Shown here piece after piece: positions 36,401 through 46,012 of a stretch of DNA of 64,000 nucleotides (the first letter of the stretch is position 1; every line of letters begins with the position of its first letter). Origin of the DNA: CBDCWO01 sp965223405 (lineage in GTDB: Bacteria > Bacteroidota > Bacteroidia > Chitinophagales > Saprospiraceae); assembly GCA_965223405.1 (NCBI GenBank), contig CBDCWO010000006.1, positions 4,278,001 to 4,342,000 of the forward strand, given 5' to 3'. Position numbers and translations under genes: made by a program. Under the pieces are notes generated by a model. That model was given only the letters and a program-made list of their open reading frames with translations. It searched no databases and was not told the origin of the DNA.

Positions 36401-38197
36401 ATGAAAAACAAAGTAAAACTTATTATATGTGGTTTGGCAACCCTACTGTTCATTTCTTGCAATGATGATTTTTTAGATCGGGTTCCCAAAACTTCCATTG
36501 GAAAAGAAAACTTTTTTAACAGTGAGGAAGATTTGCAATTATATATTAACAACTTGTATAATTTTCCAGGATCGGGCCTATACGATTGGGATGATGCTAC
36601 CGACAATGCGGCAACTACCGGTTCACGGGAAATCAAAATCATCATGACCACCGATGCTAGTTCCAACACCATTACTGGTGGTTGGTCCTGGGGTACCCTG
36701 CGTACCATTAATTTCTTTTTGGAAAATTTTGGAAAGGCAGAAATATCTCAGGAGAGCCTAAATCACTTTGAAGGGCTGGCGAGATTTTTCAGAGCTCAGT
36801 TTTATATGGAGAAAGTACAAAGATTCTCCGATGTCCCCTGGTATGACCAGGTAATTGATACCGATGACGAGGATGAACTGTTTAAAGCCAGAGATCCTCG
36901 CGACTTGGTAGTAAGCAAAATTTTTGAAGACCTTCAGTATGCTGCTACCCATGTATTCGCGGATCAACCTCCCGGAGCTGTTAATAAATGGGTAGTTAAA
37001 GCGTTTCAGGCACGTCATGCACTTTATGAGGGTACATTTAGGAAATACCATGACGAATTGGGATTGCAAGGTAGTGCCAATCAATATCTAGAGATGGCAA
37101 TGAATGTATCCAAGGAGATTATGGATAGTGGGTTGTTTGATATTTATAGTTCCGGAGATCCGAATAGTGATTACAACAATCTTTTCGATAACCCGGACCT
37201 TAACGGAAATCCGGAAATTATCCTCAACAATATCCATATTACCAATGTGAAGAACAACGGTAACTTTACTTCTATGTTTGGAAATTATGAGATGTCTCCA
37301 AGCAAAGATCTGCTACAATCCTATTTGATGACCGACGGAAGTTACTATACTTCTCAACCGGATTTCAACGAAAAACTTTTTGTAGAAGAATTTCAAAATC
37401 GAGATCCAAGACTTTCTCAGACCTATGTTCCACCAGGATGGCAATTGGTAAGATCGGGTACATATGAAACAGGAGCTGGATCCTATATCCAACAATTGAA
37501 CAAAAACTTTTCAGGGTATCACATGCAGAAAGGATTTGTAAATCTGATTGAGGCTGAATTAATTAATGAAGTAGATGTGCCCATATTGCGTTATGCAGAA
37601 GTGTTACTGACATTTGCCGAAGCAAAAGCGGAATTGGGAAATTTATCCCAAAACGATTTAGACAATACGGTTAACTTGCTGAGAGCCAGAGTTGGGATGC
37701 CCGATATGACTATGAATCCTGAAGTGGATCCGGTCCAGCAGGCTAGATATCCCAATGTGAATAGTGCTGAATTACTGGAAATTAGAAGGGAACGCAGAGT
37801 AGAACTGGCATTCGAAGGTCATCGTTTTACAGATTTGATGAGATGGAAGGCAGGCAAATTATTGGAAAAAGAACCTGTCGGCCTCTATTTTCCAAGTTTG
37901 GGGAAATATGACTTAACCGGTGATGGAATCGATGACATCATATTGATTGCTCAAAGTGCGACTATACCTTCTGGTGATGAAAAGGAAAAGAACGAGTTGG
38001 GTATTCAACTGCTTTATCATCGCACTGGCTTTCTAGGTGAAGACGCCGGGTTCTATCTGACGGAAGGGAGTAGCGGATATATGGTCACTGTTGGTGAACG
38101 AGGAACCTTCCAGGAACCTAAACATTACTACCGTCCTATACCACAGACCCACGTTACGGTAAACTCAAATCTGACCCAGATATTTGGTTGGGATTGA
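36401..38197 (+). CDS. SusD/RagB family nutrient-binding lipoprotein
   Basis: A 598-residue SusD-like lipoprotein with a lipobox (LLFISC, Cys20) and the typical start NDDFLDRVPKTSIG. It has the TPR-rich helical core with ARFFRAQFYMEKV, WVVKAFQARHALYEG and LRYAEVLLTFAEAKAEL, and the C-terminal LLEIRRERRVELAFEGHRFTDLMRW block. It sits on the cell surface as the lid of the SusC transporter encoded just upstream, binding the substrate before import. The operon ends at a strong terminator hairpin about 35 bp after the stop. Confidence 0.95.
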   Translation: MKNKVKLIICGLATLLFISCNDDFLDRVPKTSIGKENFFNSEEDLQLYINNLYNFPGSGLYDWDDATDNAATTGSREIKIIMTTDASSNTITGGWSWGTLRTINFFLENFGKAEISQESLNHFEGLARFFRAQFYMEKVQRFSDVPWYDQVIDTDDEDELFKARDPRDLVVSKIFEDLQYAATHVFADQPPGAVNKWVVKAFQARHALYEGTFRKYHDELGLQGSANQYLEMAMNVSKEIMDSGLFDIYSSGDPNSDYNNLFDNPDLNGNPEIILNNIHITNVKNNGNFTSMFGNYEMSPSKDLLQSYLMTDGSYYTSQPDFNEKLFVEEFQNRDPRLSQTYVPPGWQLVRSGTYETGAGSYIQQLNKNFSGYHMQKGFVNLIEAELINEVDVPILRYAEVLLTFAEAKAELGNLSQNDLDNTVNLLRARVGMPDMTMNPEVDPVQQARYPNVNSAELLEIRRERRVELAFEGHRFTDLMRWKAGKLLEKEPVGLYFPSLGKYDLTGDGIDDIILIAQSATIPSGDEKEKNELGIQLLYHRTGFLGEDAGFYLTEGSSGYMVTVGERGTFQEPKHYYRPIPQTHVTVNSNLTQIFGWD

Positions 38198-38230
38198 TGC
38201 ATGAATGATCTCAAACCTTAGATAATTAAG

Positions 38231-38263
38231 AAAGACCTGGGCGATCTGTTCAGGTCTTTTTTT
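38231..38263 (+). terminator. Rho-independent terminator after susD
   Basis: The arms AAAGACCTG (38231-38239) and CAGGTCTTT (38251-38259) pair perfectly over 9 bp around an 11-base loop and run into a T stretch ending at 38263. Placed 34 bp after the susD stop, it would end the susC-susD transcript. Confidence 0.85.
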
Positions 38264-38544
38264 GAATCTTTAAGTACACATAAGGTTTTAACCTGAGTTC
38301 ACTTATCATTGCGAGGAACCTTCCAAGCTCCGTTGCTGTCAACTCAGGAGCCTGTATCCTTATCAGATTTTGCCTAGCGGGAAATTGTACGGGATAAAGT
38401 ATAAGTTGATAAATAATGTTGGTTGTTTTTTAATTAATTGAATAGAGAAATATAATATCTTATAGTTTTGATTTACAGCTAATTATACAAGCAAGAAAAA
38501 TCGAACTCAAGATATTACAAAGCGCATAGTAAAAATGTATCTGG
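38264..38544. other. Intergenic region with a 57-bp inverted-end segment
   Basis: Gene-free space between the susD terminator and the DUF3179 stop. The arms CCTGAGTT (38292-38299) and AACTCAGG (38341-38348) are perfect inverted repeats 41 bases apart. The segment between begins with CATTGCGAGGAACC, which resembles the start of dispersed palindromic repeats seen in many bacteria. Whether it is such a repeat cannot be told from one copy. The rest is AT-rich with no ORF. Confidence 0.35.
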
Positions 38545-39648
38545 CTAATCGTTATAAACTTGTGGATTGGGATGGAACGCAGCTATTGCAAAATAATATC
38601 CAATAATGAACTCGACAGTATCTAATTGTTCTCCTTGGTTAGGACCTGTTGCGACAAAGCCAAAGCAATCATATTTGTTTCCTAGATTGTCTTTGACTAC
38701 CAGCGGCAGTTCATTCTGCAAGGGTTTAAATTCATAGGCTTTTTCAATACCGGATGGTTTGAATGCAACCATAAAATCCATATTGCCAATGATCAACAGA
38801 TGTTGTGGCCCAAAATTGTCATGAATCAAATTTATTTTACCTGAATTATTGGGGTCAATGGAACTGAACCGATACACTTTTGCTCCCCACTCAAGAAATA
38901 CACCCAGTACTCGTTCTTTCGCAAATAGCTGATCATCCTTTGTGCTAACCGGAAATATCAGCTTTTCCGTATCACGATAATTCCCATAGGGGTAAACTCC
39001 ATATGGCATGGCATAATCAGTTTCATTGGAAACTACAGTTGAGTTGGGATACATTTTTTTCCATGTTCTCCAGGTGGTCTCTAAAAGAGGAAATACTTTG
39101 ATTGTGGTATCTTTTAACTGTCCGTTTACACAAGAATTTAATAACTGAGACCATATGCTCTCGGTATTCCGGTCATAGGGCATCAAATTGGTATTGTATA
39201 ATAGTCCCGAAACACCAAACGTGGTTTCCTGACCGTCGATCACTCTGTTCCAACCTAATCCGGTGCCGGTCAAAGGACAATAAGTAATAGCGATCTTTTC
39301 CTGATCTAATTCATCATTAATGATTTCATGCCAGTCCAGAATACTGTGTGGGTAGGCTCTGACTTCATCTCCGCTTTTATATCCGATAACCAAATCATTG
39401 GGTTCTAAATGATCGGCAATATCAGTAGAAACTACTTTTGGGTAATCCAAAGCAGGAATTCCATCCTTTCCCGGACCTCCGCTATACACCTGACTGAAAG
39501 GAATAGACCAGAGACTATCTAATACAACGATGTCAGGTTCCATGGTGGGTGAAACAGGCACTGTTTCATTCGAACAAGACCAGATTATAAAAAGGGTCAA
39601 AGTCAAATACTTCGGCCACAATCGTAAATAGTTGTTTTCAGAAATCAT
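38545..39648 (-). CDS. DUF3179 domain lipoprotein
   Basis: A 367-residue lipoprotein (lipobox IIWSC, Cys25) with a DUF3179 domain. Signatures are VYSGGPGKDGIPALDYPK, GDEVRAYPHSILDWHEIIND, ITYCPLTGTGLGWNR, GLLYNTNLMPYDR and SIWSQLLNSCVNG. The family is widespread and uncharacterised; its CPLTG cysteine and histidine pattern has led to guesses of a metal site, not shown. It lies between the SusCD operon and an S41 peptidase, in the opposite direction to SusCD. Confidence 0.9.
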   Translation of the reverse strand: MISENNYLRLWPKYLTLTLFIIWSCSNETVPVSPTMEPDIVVLDSLWSIPFSQVYSGGPGKDGIPALDYPKVVSTDIADHLEPNDLVIGYKSGDEVRAYPHSILDWHEIINDELDQEKIAITYCPLTGTGLGWNRVIDGQETTFGVSGLLYNTNLMPYDRNTESIWSQLLNSCVNGQLKDTTIKVFPLLETTWRTWKKMYPNSTVVSNETDYAMPYGVYPYGNYRDTEKLIFPVSTKDDQLFAKERVLGVFLEWGAKVYRFSSIDPNNSGKINLIHDNFGPQHLLIIGNMDFMVAFKPSGIEKAYEFKPLQNELPLVVKDNLGNKYDCFGFVATGPNQGEQLDTVEFIIGYYFAIAAFHPNPQVYND

Positions 39649-39775
39649 GCGAAATTGGTATAATTAATTTCTGCTGTGTGTACTCGCAAAGTACGACATT
39701 TGCACTAAACCTGCTGTCCGCGGGCCAACAGATAATGTTCCAAATTATTGAATTTCTGGCTACGCGCCCTCTTAT

Positions 39776-40768
39776 TCATTGTATGATTTGAATGGCCTTT
39801 TCCAATATCAGATCTTGACCGTTGATAATTGATTGATTACTCATCTCTATAGGATAATCAGGGGCTATGCCATGGTCTTCAATCAGATCAAAATGGGTAT
39901 TTACCACTTGAACTGTGGAGATTGAATATCGCCAATTTCCGGTTTCAAATATTTGTGGATTTCCGGTGGCTCCCCCGGTGGTATCACCTACAATTTGCAC
40001 GTGAGGAAGTGTTTTCATCATTAGCACAAAACTCTCCGTAGCACTGTAAGATCCCCGGTTGGTCAAAAGAACAATTGGATTATTATACTTTATAGGATTG
40101 ATCGGTATGGTAGTTTGTTCTTGCCAATGGTCAAATTGATTAATGTCTGTCCCATTTCTGGCTCTAATGTATTTATAGATCTTTTTACGGGAGGCAAATC
40201 GATTGGCAAAATCTTTGGCAAAATCCTCTTTACCTCCCTGATTATCTCTCAAATCTATGATCACACCTTTTTTCTTGGAGATGGCACTTACAATGGTCTC
40301 GGTGGGAAAGTCTACATAATTATTAACACTACCACTAAAAGTGAGAATTTGCAAATAAGCAAGGTCGGTGTTTTTAATATTCGCAAACAATACCCGCTTA
40401 TTATCCACTGATATGTTGTCAATATAATGTGATACATTATCCTTGGGATTTGCACGGTAATTGGTGCGCTTTTCGAAGCCACTCAAATGATTTGGCGTAG
40501 AAATATATACATGTATATCTCTAAGGCTATTTAGCATCTCAGATAATAATGCGCATAGATGCACCTCATTATTAACTTTTTTGATTTTAGGTCGATAGAC
40601 TTGATAAATGGAATCCCAGTCGACTTGTTTCAACTCGAAATAGGGGTAAACCCGATTAAAGTCAGACCACACTTGATCAAATATGTGTTCGAATTCTATA
40701 GAGACCTCTTCTCTGGAGCACCGTAGTGAAAGCAAGAGCAGAATTCCAAGGTAAATTATTCGAAACAC
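39776..40768 (-). CDS. S41 family peptidase lipoprotein
   Basis: A 330-residue protein with a lipobox (LLSLRC, Cys17) and a C-terminal-processing-peptidase-like (S41/tail-specific protease) domain. The helical N-domain has LLSEMLNSLRDIHVYI; the core has GVIIDLRDNQGGKEDFA, then the nucleophile segment TNRGSYSATESFV with the active-site serine, and GDTTGGATGNP. There is no PDZ domain, so it belongs to the compact S41 group of Bacteroidota. It probably cleaves peptides in the periplasm. It is downstream of the folate reductase-like gene on the same strand. Confidence 0.87.
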   Translation of the reverse strand: MFRIIYLGILLLLSLRCSREEVSIEFEHIFDQVWSDFNRVYPYFELKQVDWDSIYQVYRPKIKKVNNEVHLCALLSEMLNSLRDIHVYISTPNHLSGFEKRTNYRANPKDNVSHYIDNISVDNKRVLFANIKNTDLAYLQILTFSGSVNNYVDFPTETIVSAISKKKGVIIDLRDNQGGKEDFAKDFANRFASRKKIYKYIRARNGTDINQFDHWQEQTTIPINPIKYNNPIVLLTNRGSYSATESFVLMMKTLPHVQIVGDTTGGATGNPQIFETGNWRYSISTVQVVNTHFDLIEDHGIAPDYPIEMSNQSIINGQDLILEKAIQIIQ

Positions 40769-40934
40769 CAGAATCTTCAGTTTAGGTTATCATAATCCCG
40801 ACCCTATTAAGATAATACTATCTTTCTTCAATTCCAACTGTACAGAATAATTCCTATTTGGTGTCAAGCAATAGGTTGGACTTGCCTTATCCATGAAAGT
40901 TGAATAATCCAAATATCGCCAATTTGGATATTTC

Positions 40935-41711
40935 TCACAAAACCGGAGCAAACTTTGAAAGCCATTTGGAAGATTCAAGTAAGCCACCAAATGAAAAAAG
41001 GTGTAATCGATCTGGTCCTTTGATGTTGGACACCAGAATGTCGGGCTTGTTAATTAACAGCTTTTTTAATCGATTGAATCCTTGGTTTTTGAGAACCTTG
41101 GCCGATGTTCGTACTCCACAAATTTTTGCATAGAACATAAGGGTTTTCATTTTAGCTGGACCTGGAATTCCAATGTGTAGGGGTTGAGTAACTCCAAGTT
41201 CTTTCATTTTTCGGATCCAATCATTAATTGCAATTGCATTGAAAGACCACTGTGTTACTATGCGCAATTTAACATCATTTTTAGTTGCCCAGGCTACTTT
41301 CTCCAAAAGGTGGTCCTCCGATTTTACATCATAAGGATTTCCTTCCGGATGTCCTGCCACATCGATAATATCAATACCCATTTCTGATAAAATCCCGGTA
41401 TTCATGAGATCCATTACACTTGAGTATGGACCAGCCGGCTGACTTACAGACCCACCTATAAGTAAAACCCTATCAACTTTACTGGCAACCAGGTCGGCAA
41501 GAAGATTGCGGACCTCAGATTGACTCTCAAGCGAACGTGCTGCAATATGCGGGACCGGTATTTTACCGAATTCTATCAATTTCTTAGAGGCTGACGCTAG
41601 ATTCCTATGTTTTGATCCGGGCAGACTAGGTATGTATACTTCCTGCACAAAATCAGGTATCAAATGAAGTTGGTGTGTTTGTCTCGGTAGAATTTCTATT
41701 GACCAATCCAT
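40935..41711 (-). CDS. Methylenetetrahydrofolate reductase-like protein
   Basis: A 258-residue TIM-barrel protein related to MetF (5,10-methylenetetrahydrofolate reductase). It keeps the LPGSKHRN start, VPHIAARSLES, RVLLIGGSVSQPAGPY, IDVAGHPEGNPYD, RIVTQWSFNA and PLHIGIPGPAKMKTLM strands of the flavin/folate barrel, and ends SFGGLLESSKWL. It is shorter than MetF and only moderately like it, so a specialised clade. Placed 13 bp after the DmdA-like methyltransferase, it probably oxidises the 5-methyl-THF that enzyme makes. Substrate specificity is inferred. Confidence 0.82.
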   Translation of the reverse strand: MDWSIEILPRQTHQLHLIPDFVQEVYIPSLPGSKHRNLASASKKLIEFGKIPVPHIAARSLESQSEVRNLLADLVASKVDRVLLIGGSVSQPAGPYSSVMDLMNTGILSEMGIDIIDVAGHPEGNPYDVKSEDHLLEKVAWATKNDVKLRIVTQWSFNAIAINDWIRKMKELGVTQPLHIGIPGPAKMKTLMFYAKICGVRTSAKVLKNQGFNRLKKLLINKPDILVSNIKGPDRLHLFSFGGLLESSKWLSKFAPVL

Positions 41712-41724
41712 AATAAGATTAGCC

Positions 41725-43026
41725 TTAGATGGTGTATTCCTCCCCTTTGCTTTTTGCGATTTCCCGAGCGCTTGGGTTCACGCTTTTACGGAATGGGACC
41801 TCACAAACCTCAGCACGGACAGCTTCACCAGCAACCGAAGAGTAGATGTCGGGGAGCTCGACTTTAAGTTCCTGCCCGATGTTTGAAAATTCAATAGGTA
41901 CAAAACACAACGCGATATTCACTTCCAGTTCTGGAGAATACCAGGGAGAGGTTACATATCCTACCTGCTTTCCTTCTGGATTTTGAATCAACCAAAAATC
42001 GCTGGCATAATCGACAACAGGTTTGCCTCCAAATTTTATTCCCACCTGTTTTAATGCAAATGGATAATTTCCAGCTTCTATTTGTTTACGCTGTTCTTCC
42101 AGTGCTTTTTTTCCGATGTAATCTGCCTTTTTCTTTCTCGGGACTTGATAGGCCAGATTGACCTGAAACGGGCTGGTTTCAAAATCCAGATCTTGTCCCC
42201 AGCTCAAGATCCCTGCGGCTATCCTTCGATGATGTGCGGGGGCAATGACCATTAGTCCAAATTCCTCACCTGCCTCCTTGACCGCATACCAAACCTTTTC
42301 GGCATTTATACTTGCATTTGGTGTAAAAATTTCATAACCCTTTTCCCCAGTAAATCCTGTCTGAGATACGATACATGATACGCCTCCAACTTCTGCCTCC
42401 ATTAATCCATAATAGGGAATTTCTCTTACTTCTTCTCCCACTAGTTTCGCCATAAGATCTTCAGAAAGAGGGCCTTGTATTTGTAACGGACAAACATCTA
42501 ATTCGTCAATTTCTACCTTGTAGTTTCCAAATACATTGACACCTTGTACCCAAAACAACAAGTCGCTGTCGGATATGGAAATCCAAAACTCATCTTTGGA
42601 TAATCTCAGCAATATGGGATCGTTGAGAATTCCACCTTTTTGATTACAAAGAATGACATATTTAGCATGCATAGGTTTTATCCTTGTCGCATCCCTGGTA
42701 ATAATGAAATTAATAAATGCCTCAGCATCAGGACCTTTTACCTGAATTTGTCTTTCTACCGCTACATTCCACATTGTGACTCTATTCACCAATGCTTCAT
42801 ATTCTACCATGGCCCCACCTTCTTCAGGACGAACATATCCTCTTGGATGATACATGCGATTATAGGTGGTTGCTCTCCAGCACCCTTCTTCCATAGATAG
42901 ATGCCAGTATGGAGATTTTCGTACGCGAGTCGAAATCAACATTTGTACAGGGGTAGGACCGCTTTGTCTCAAATTATAGGGAACTTTCCGGTCTGATTGG
43001 TCAACAGATGGTACATTAGGATGCAT
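41725..43026 (-). CDS. DmdA-like (GcvT-fold) tetrahydrofolate methyltransferase
   Basis: A 433-residue aminomethyltransferase-superfamily protein. Several blocks resemble dimethylsulfoniopropionate demethylase DmdA as I remember it: TTYNRMYHP, WNVAVERQIQVKGPDAEAF, NQKGGILNDPILLRL, FWISISDSDLLFW, LQIQGPLSEDLMAKLVGE, TGFTGEKGYEIFT and LSWGQDLDFETSPF. DmdA moves a methyl group to tetrahydrofolate. It is longer than DmdA (about 370 residues), with N- and C-terminal extensions. Next to betAB, a dimethylglycine-type dehydrogenase and betaine carriers, glycine betaine is the likelier methyl donor, though DMSP is possible. The reductase-like gene follows in the operon; a strong hairpin lies in its leader. 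Confidence 0.85.
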   Translation of the reverse strand: MHPNVPSVDQSDRKVPYNLRQSGPTPVQMLISTRVRKSPYWHLSMEEGCWRATTYNRMYHPRGYVRPEEGGAMVEYEALVNRVTMWNVAVERQIQVKGPDAEAFINFIITRDATRIKPMHAKYVILCNQKGGILNDPILLRLSKDEFWISISDSDLLFWVQGVNVFGNYKVEIDELDVCPLQIQGPLSEDLMAKLVGEEVREIPYYGLMEAEVGGVSCIVSQTGFTGEKGYEIFTPNASINAEKVWYAVKEAGEEFGLMVIAPAHHRRIAAGILSWGQDLDFETSPFQVNLAYQVPRKKKADYIGKKALEEQRKQIEAGNYPFALKQVGIKFGGKPVVDYASDFWLIQNPEGKQVGYVTSPWYSPELEVNIALCFVPIEFSNIGQELKVELPDIYSSVAGEAVRAEVCEVPFRKSVNPSAREIAKSKGEEYTI

Positions 43027-43445
43027 ATCTTTTTTGTTTAAAATATTACTAATTATTTAACAGTATGAAATAAGAAAGCGGCTACCATATGCAAAAAGTA
43101 GGCCGCTAGGAAATTTCTTATTGAAAATAAAAATTAAATTGAAGTAAAGCAAGTACTTTTTTAAAAATTCGACGTAAATTTTCAATGATATTGAGATGAG
43201 AATTAAGGAGTGTAAATGTTCACTGATTATTCTTAAAATCTTTTAAAATATCAATCTCACTAATAAGTCTAAAAAGAAATTAAATGCTAAATTGTTTGGC
43301 AGTTGGTAAAGGCAAAACCAAATATGTTTTATGGGCAAAAGGCTGTAAAAATATGAGGGCGGTTAACTGAAAAATTATTGGTCAATGGCCTGATTTGTAA
43401 AATGCTCACAAATGAAATCTATCAAAATAATTAAAAAATTCAACC
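43027..43445. other. Divergent control region between the DmdA-like and DMGDH-like genes
   Basis: A 419-bp gap between divergent genes, so it carries both promoters and leaders of the demethylation genes. The DmdA-like side contains the hairpin listed separately. The other side is AT-rich with no clear TAnnTTTG box, and no ORF or tRNA is visible. Shared control of the two operons from this region is likely but not shown. Confidence 0.45.
43071..43120 (-). promoter_or_regulatory. Leader hairpin upstream of the DmdA-like gene
   Basis: A two-part stem: outer arms TAAGAAA (43071-43077) and TTTCTTA (43114-43120), inner arms AGCGGCTAC (43077-43085) and GTAGGCCGCT (43098-43107) with one bulged base. 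It lies 45-95 nt upstream of the start codon, on the transcribed side. A leader structure of this size may be an attenuator or a ligand-sensing element. It matches no riboswitch class I can recognise. Confidence 0.5.
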
Positions 43446-45962
43446 ATGAGTAATTTACCCAAAAATGCGAAAGTTGTAGTTATTGGAGCCGGAATAGTCG
43501 GAAATTGCTTAGTCTACCATTTGGCCAAACTGGGTTGGAAGGATATTGTACTTTTGGATAAAGGGCCTCTTCCAAACCCGGGAGGATCTACGGGACATGC
43601 TTCCAATTTTTTGTTTCCGGTGGATCATTCTAAAGAAATGACTATGCTTACTCTCGACAGCATAAAACAATATAAGGAGTTAGGAGTATTTACGGAATGC
43701 GGTGGAATTGAAGTGGCCCGCACGGAAGCGAGGATGGAAGAACTTAGGAGAAGGATGGCTTCCTCAACGGCATGGGGTATAGAATCTCACCTCCTTACAC
43801 CAGATGAGGTAAAGAAACTAGTCCCATTTGTAGATACAGAAATTCTGTTAGGAGGATTTTACACTCCTTCTGTTGGGGTCGTAGATTCATTGCGTGCGGG
43901 AACTTTAATGAGAGAATATGGTATGGAAAAGGGCGCTTTGACTGTAGTTCCAAATACCGAAGTGGAGGATTTGACTGTGGAAAATGGAAAAATTGCTCAA
44001 GTTATAACCTCTCGAGGGACCATTCGCTCAGAATATGTGGTTATTGCATGTGGTGTCTGGAGTCCGCGGATTGCGAAAATGGCCGGAGCTAAAATACCGC
44101 TTACACCTGCCGTTCACCAGATGATTTCAGTCGGACCTTTAAGTCTGTTTGAAAAGACTACCGGGGAAATCGAGTATCCCATTGTTCGTGATATGGATAC
44201 TTTTTGTTATGAGCGTCAGCATGGTAGTGATATGGAAGTGGGTTCGTATGCACATCGGCCCATTTTACATGATCCTGACGACATTCCATCGATAGAAGAG
44301 TCGCCTCTTTCTCCTACCGAATTGCCATTTACTCAGGATGATTTTGATCCTCAATTGGAACAAGCATTAGAGTTAATGCCCGAATTATTAGGTGACGAAC
44401 GAGCTGGTATTCGTCATGCTATAAATGGCCTCTTGTCACTGACGCCCGATGGTTATCCTCTACTCGGTGAAACCAGTGAAGTGAAGAATCTGTGGTCGGC
44501 CGCGGCAGTTTGGATTAAAGAAGGTCCGGGTATTGGTAAAATGGTCGCAGAGTGGATGACGCAGGGATACTCTGAGATAGATCCTCACCATTCAGACATT
44601 TCCCGCTTTTATGATTACGCCAAATCCAAAGTGCATGTAAACGCGCGAACATCGGAAGCTTTTAATAAAACCTATGGCATAATCCATCCCCGAGAACAAT
44701 GGAATTCGAATCGCAATGTGAGAGTCAGCCCTTTCCACTTCCGCGAAAAGGAATTAGGGGCAGTTTTTTTTGAAACTGCGGGATGGGAACGACCGCAATG
44801 GTATGAGTCTAATCGAAACCTACTAGAAGAATATGGAGAGAGGGTTAACACCCGACCGCATGAATGGGATGCCCGCTGGTGGTCACCGATTATCAACGCA
44901 GAACATTTAGCGATGCGGGACAGGGGGGCCATGGTTGACCTAACCGCCTTCGCCATTTTTGATATCTGCGGTCCCGGAGCTTTGGAATATATTCAATATA
45001 TGACAGTCAATCAGATGAATGTCAAAATTGGAAATGCGGTATATACTCCGTTACTCACACCGCACGGTGGTTTTAAAGCCGACTTAACTATTATGAGGAC
45101 TGGAAAAGACAGCTTTCGAATTGTCACCGGTGGAGGTGATGGAGGTAGAGACAAAAAGTGGTTTGCGGACCATTTGCCTTCCGATAATTCGGTTCAATTT
45201 GTAGACCATACTTCCGGGATATGTACGATAGGTGTGTGGGGTCCAAACGCTCGTAAATTAGTGCAATCGGTCTGTGATGACGATTTATCCAACGAAGCCT
45301 TTCCCTATGGATCCGCCAGGGATATTCGCATAGGAGGAATGCGTGTTTGGGCATTGAGAATATCCTATGTAGGTGAATTGGGTTGGGAATTATATGTGGC
45401 TACCGAACATGGATTAAAATTATGGGATATTCTGTGGGAGGCCGGTAAACCGCACAAAATAGTACCTGCAGGTATAGGGGTGTACGGCACGAGCGGCCGC
45501 ATCGAAAAGGGGTATCGGTTAATGGGTGCTGAACTGGAGTCGGAATACAATCCCGTGGAAGCCGGGTTAGCTAGGCGCAAGGTGAAAAAAGCAAACTTCA
45601 TTGGAAAACAAGCCTATATGAAGGCCAGAAAATCGGATCCAATAGCTCATCTCTGTACGCTATCGGTAGATAATCACCAATCAGCATCCGGTATGGAAAG
45701 ATTTATGCAGGGCAATGAGCCTATCCTGGATTTAGATGGTAATTTGTTGGTCGATGAACATGGAAGGAGCTCCTATGTAACCACCGCAGGTGCAAGTCCT
45801 TCGACAGGCAAATTCCTATTGATGGCCTATTTACCTAAAGAACATGCAAAAGAAGGAGCCAAGCTATCAGTTTACTATATGGATGAGAAATATCCAATAA
45901 CGGTAGAAGTTGTTGGCAGCCGACCTTATTTTGATCCTTCGAACAGCAGAATGAAGGACTAA
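43446..45962 (+). CDS. Dimethylglycine/sarcosine dehydrogenase-type flavoprotein (DAO-GcvT fusion)
   Basis: An 838-residue two-domain enzyme. The N-terminal half is a D-amino-acid-oxidase-type FAD domain with VVVIGAGIVGNCLVYHLAKLG (about 10-30), GGSTGHASNF and LLSLTPDGYPLLGE; the C-terminal half from about residue 440 is a GcvT-type folate domain (NAEHLAMRDRGAMVDLTAFA, SYVGELGWELYV, GYRLMGAELESEYNPVEAG). Such enzymes oxidise N-methyl groups of dimethylglycine or sarcosine and hand formaldehyde to tetrahydrofolate. Electrons would go to the ETF encoded next. Which methylamine it uses is inferred from context. Confidence 0.9.
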   Translation: MSNLPKNAKVVVIGAGIVGNCLVYHLAKLGWKDIVLLDKGPLPNPGGSTGHASNFLFPVDHSKEMTMLTLDSIKQYKELGVFTECGGIEVARTEARMEELRRRMASSTAWGIESHLLTPDEVKKLVPFVDTEILLGGFYTPSVGVVDSLRAGTLMREYGMEKGALTVVPNTEVEDLTVENGKIAQVITSRGTIRSEYVVIACGVWSPRIAKMAGAKIPLTPAVHQMISVGPLSLFEKTTGEIEYPIVRDMDTFCYERQHGSDMEVGSYAHRPILHDPDDIPSIEESPLSPTELPFTQDDFDPQLEQALELMPELLGDERAGIRHAINGLLSLTPDGYPLLGETSEVKNLWSAAAVWIKEGPGIGKMVAEWMTQGYSEIDPHHSDISRFYDYAKSKVHVNARTSEAFNKTYGIIHPREQWNSNRNVRVSPFHFREKELGAVFFETAGWERPQWYESNRNLLEEYGERVNTRPHEWDARWWSPIINAEHLAMRDRGAMVDLTAFAIFDICGPGALEYIQYMTVNQMNVKIGNAVYTPLLTPHGGFKADLTIMRTGKDSFRIVTGGGDGGRDKKWFADHLPSDNSVQFVDHTSGICTIGVWGPNARKLVQSVCDDDLSNEAFPYGSARDIRIGGMRVWALRISYVGELGWELYVATEHGLKLWDILWEAGKPHKIVPAGIGVYGTSGRIEKGYRLMGAELESEYNPVEAGLARRKVKKANFIGKQAYMKARKSDPIAHLCTLSVDNHQSASGMERFMQGNEPILDLDGNLLVDEHGRSSYVTTAGASPSTGKFLLMAYLPKEHAKEGAKLSVYYMDEKYPITVEVVGSRPYFDPSNSRMKD

Positions 45963-46012
45963 GGAGGTATTTTGTCACGTGTTGAAAAGAAGAGAAGTCA
46001 ATTATATATCAT

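Noticed and set aside
40790..40990. 66-residue ORF between the MTHFR-like gene and the S41 peptidase
   Set aside because: It overlaps the end of the MTHFR-like gene in another frame, has no recognisable motif and no signal or domain; the upstream protein already ends normally (SFGGLLESSKWL).
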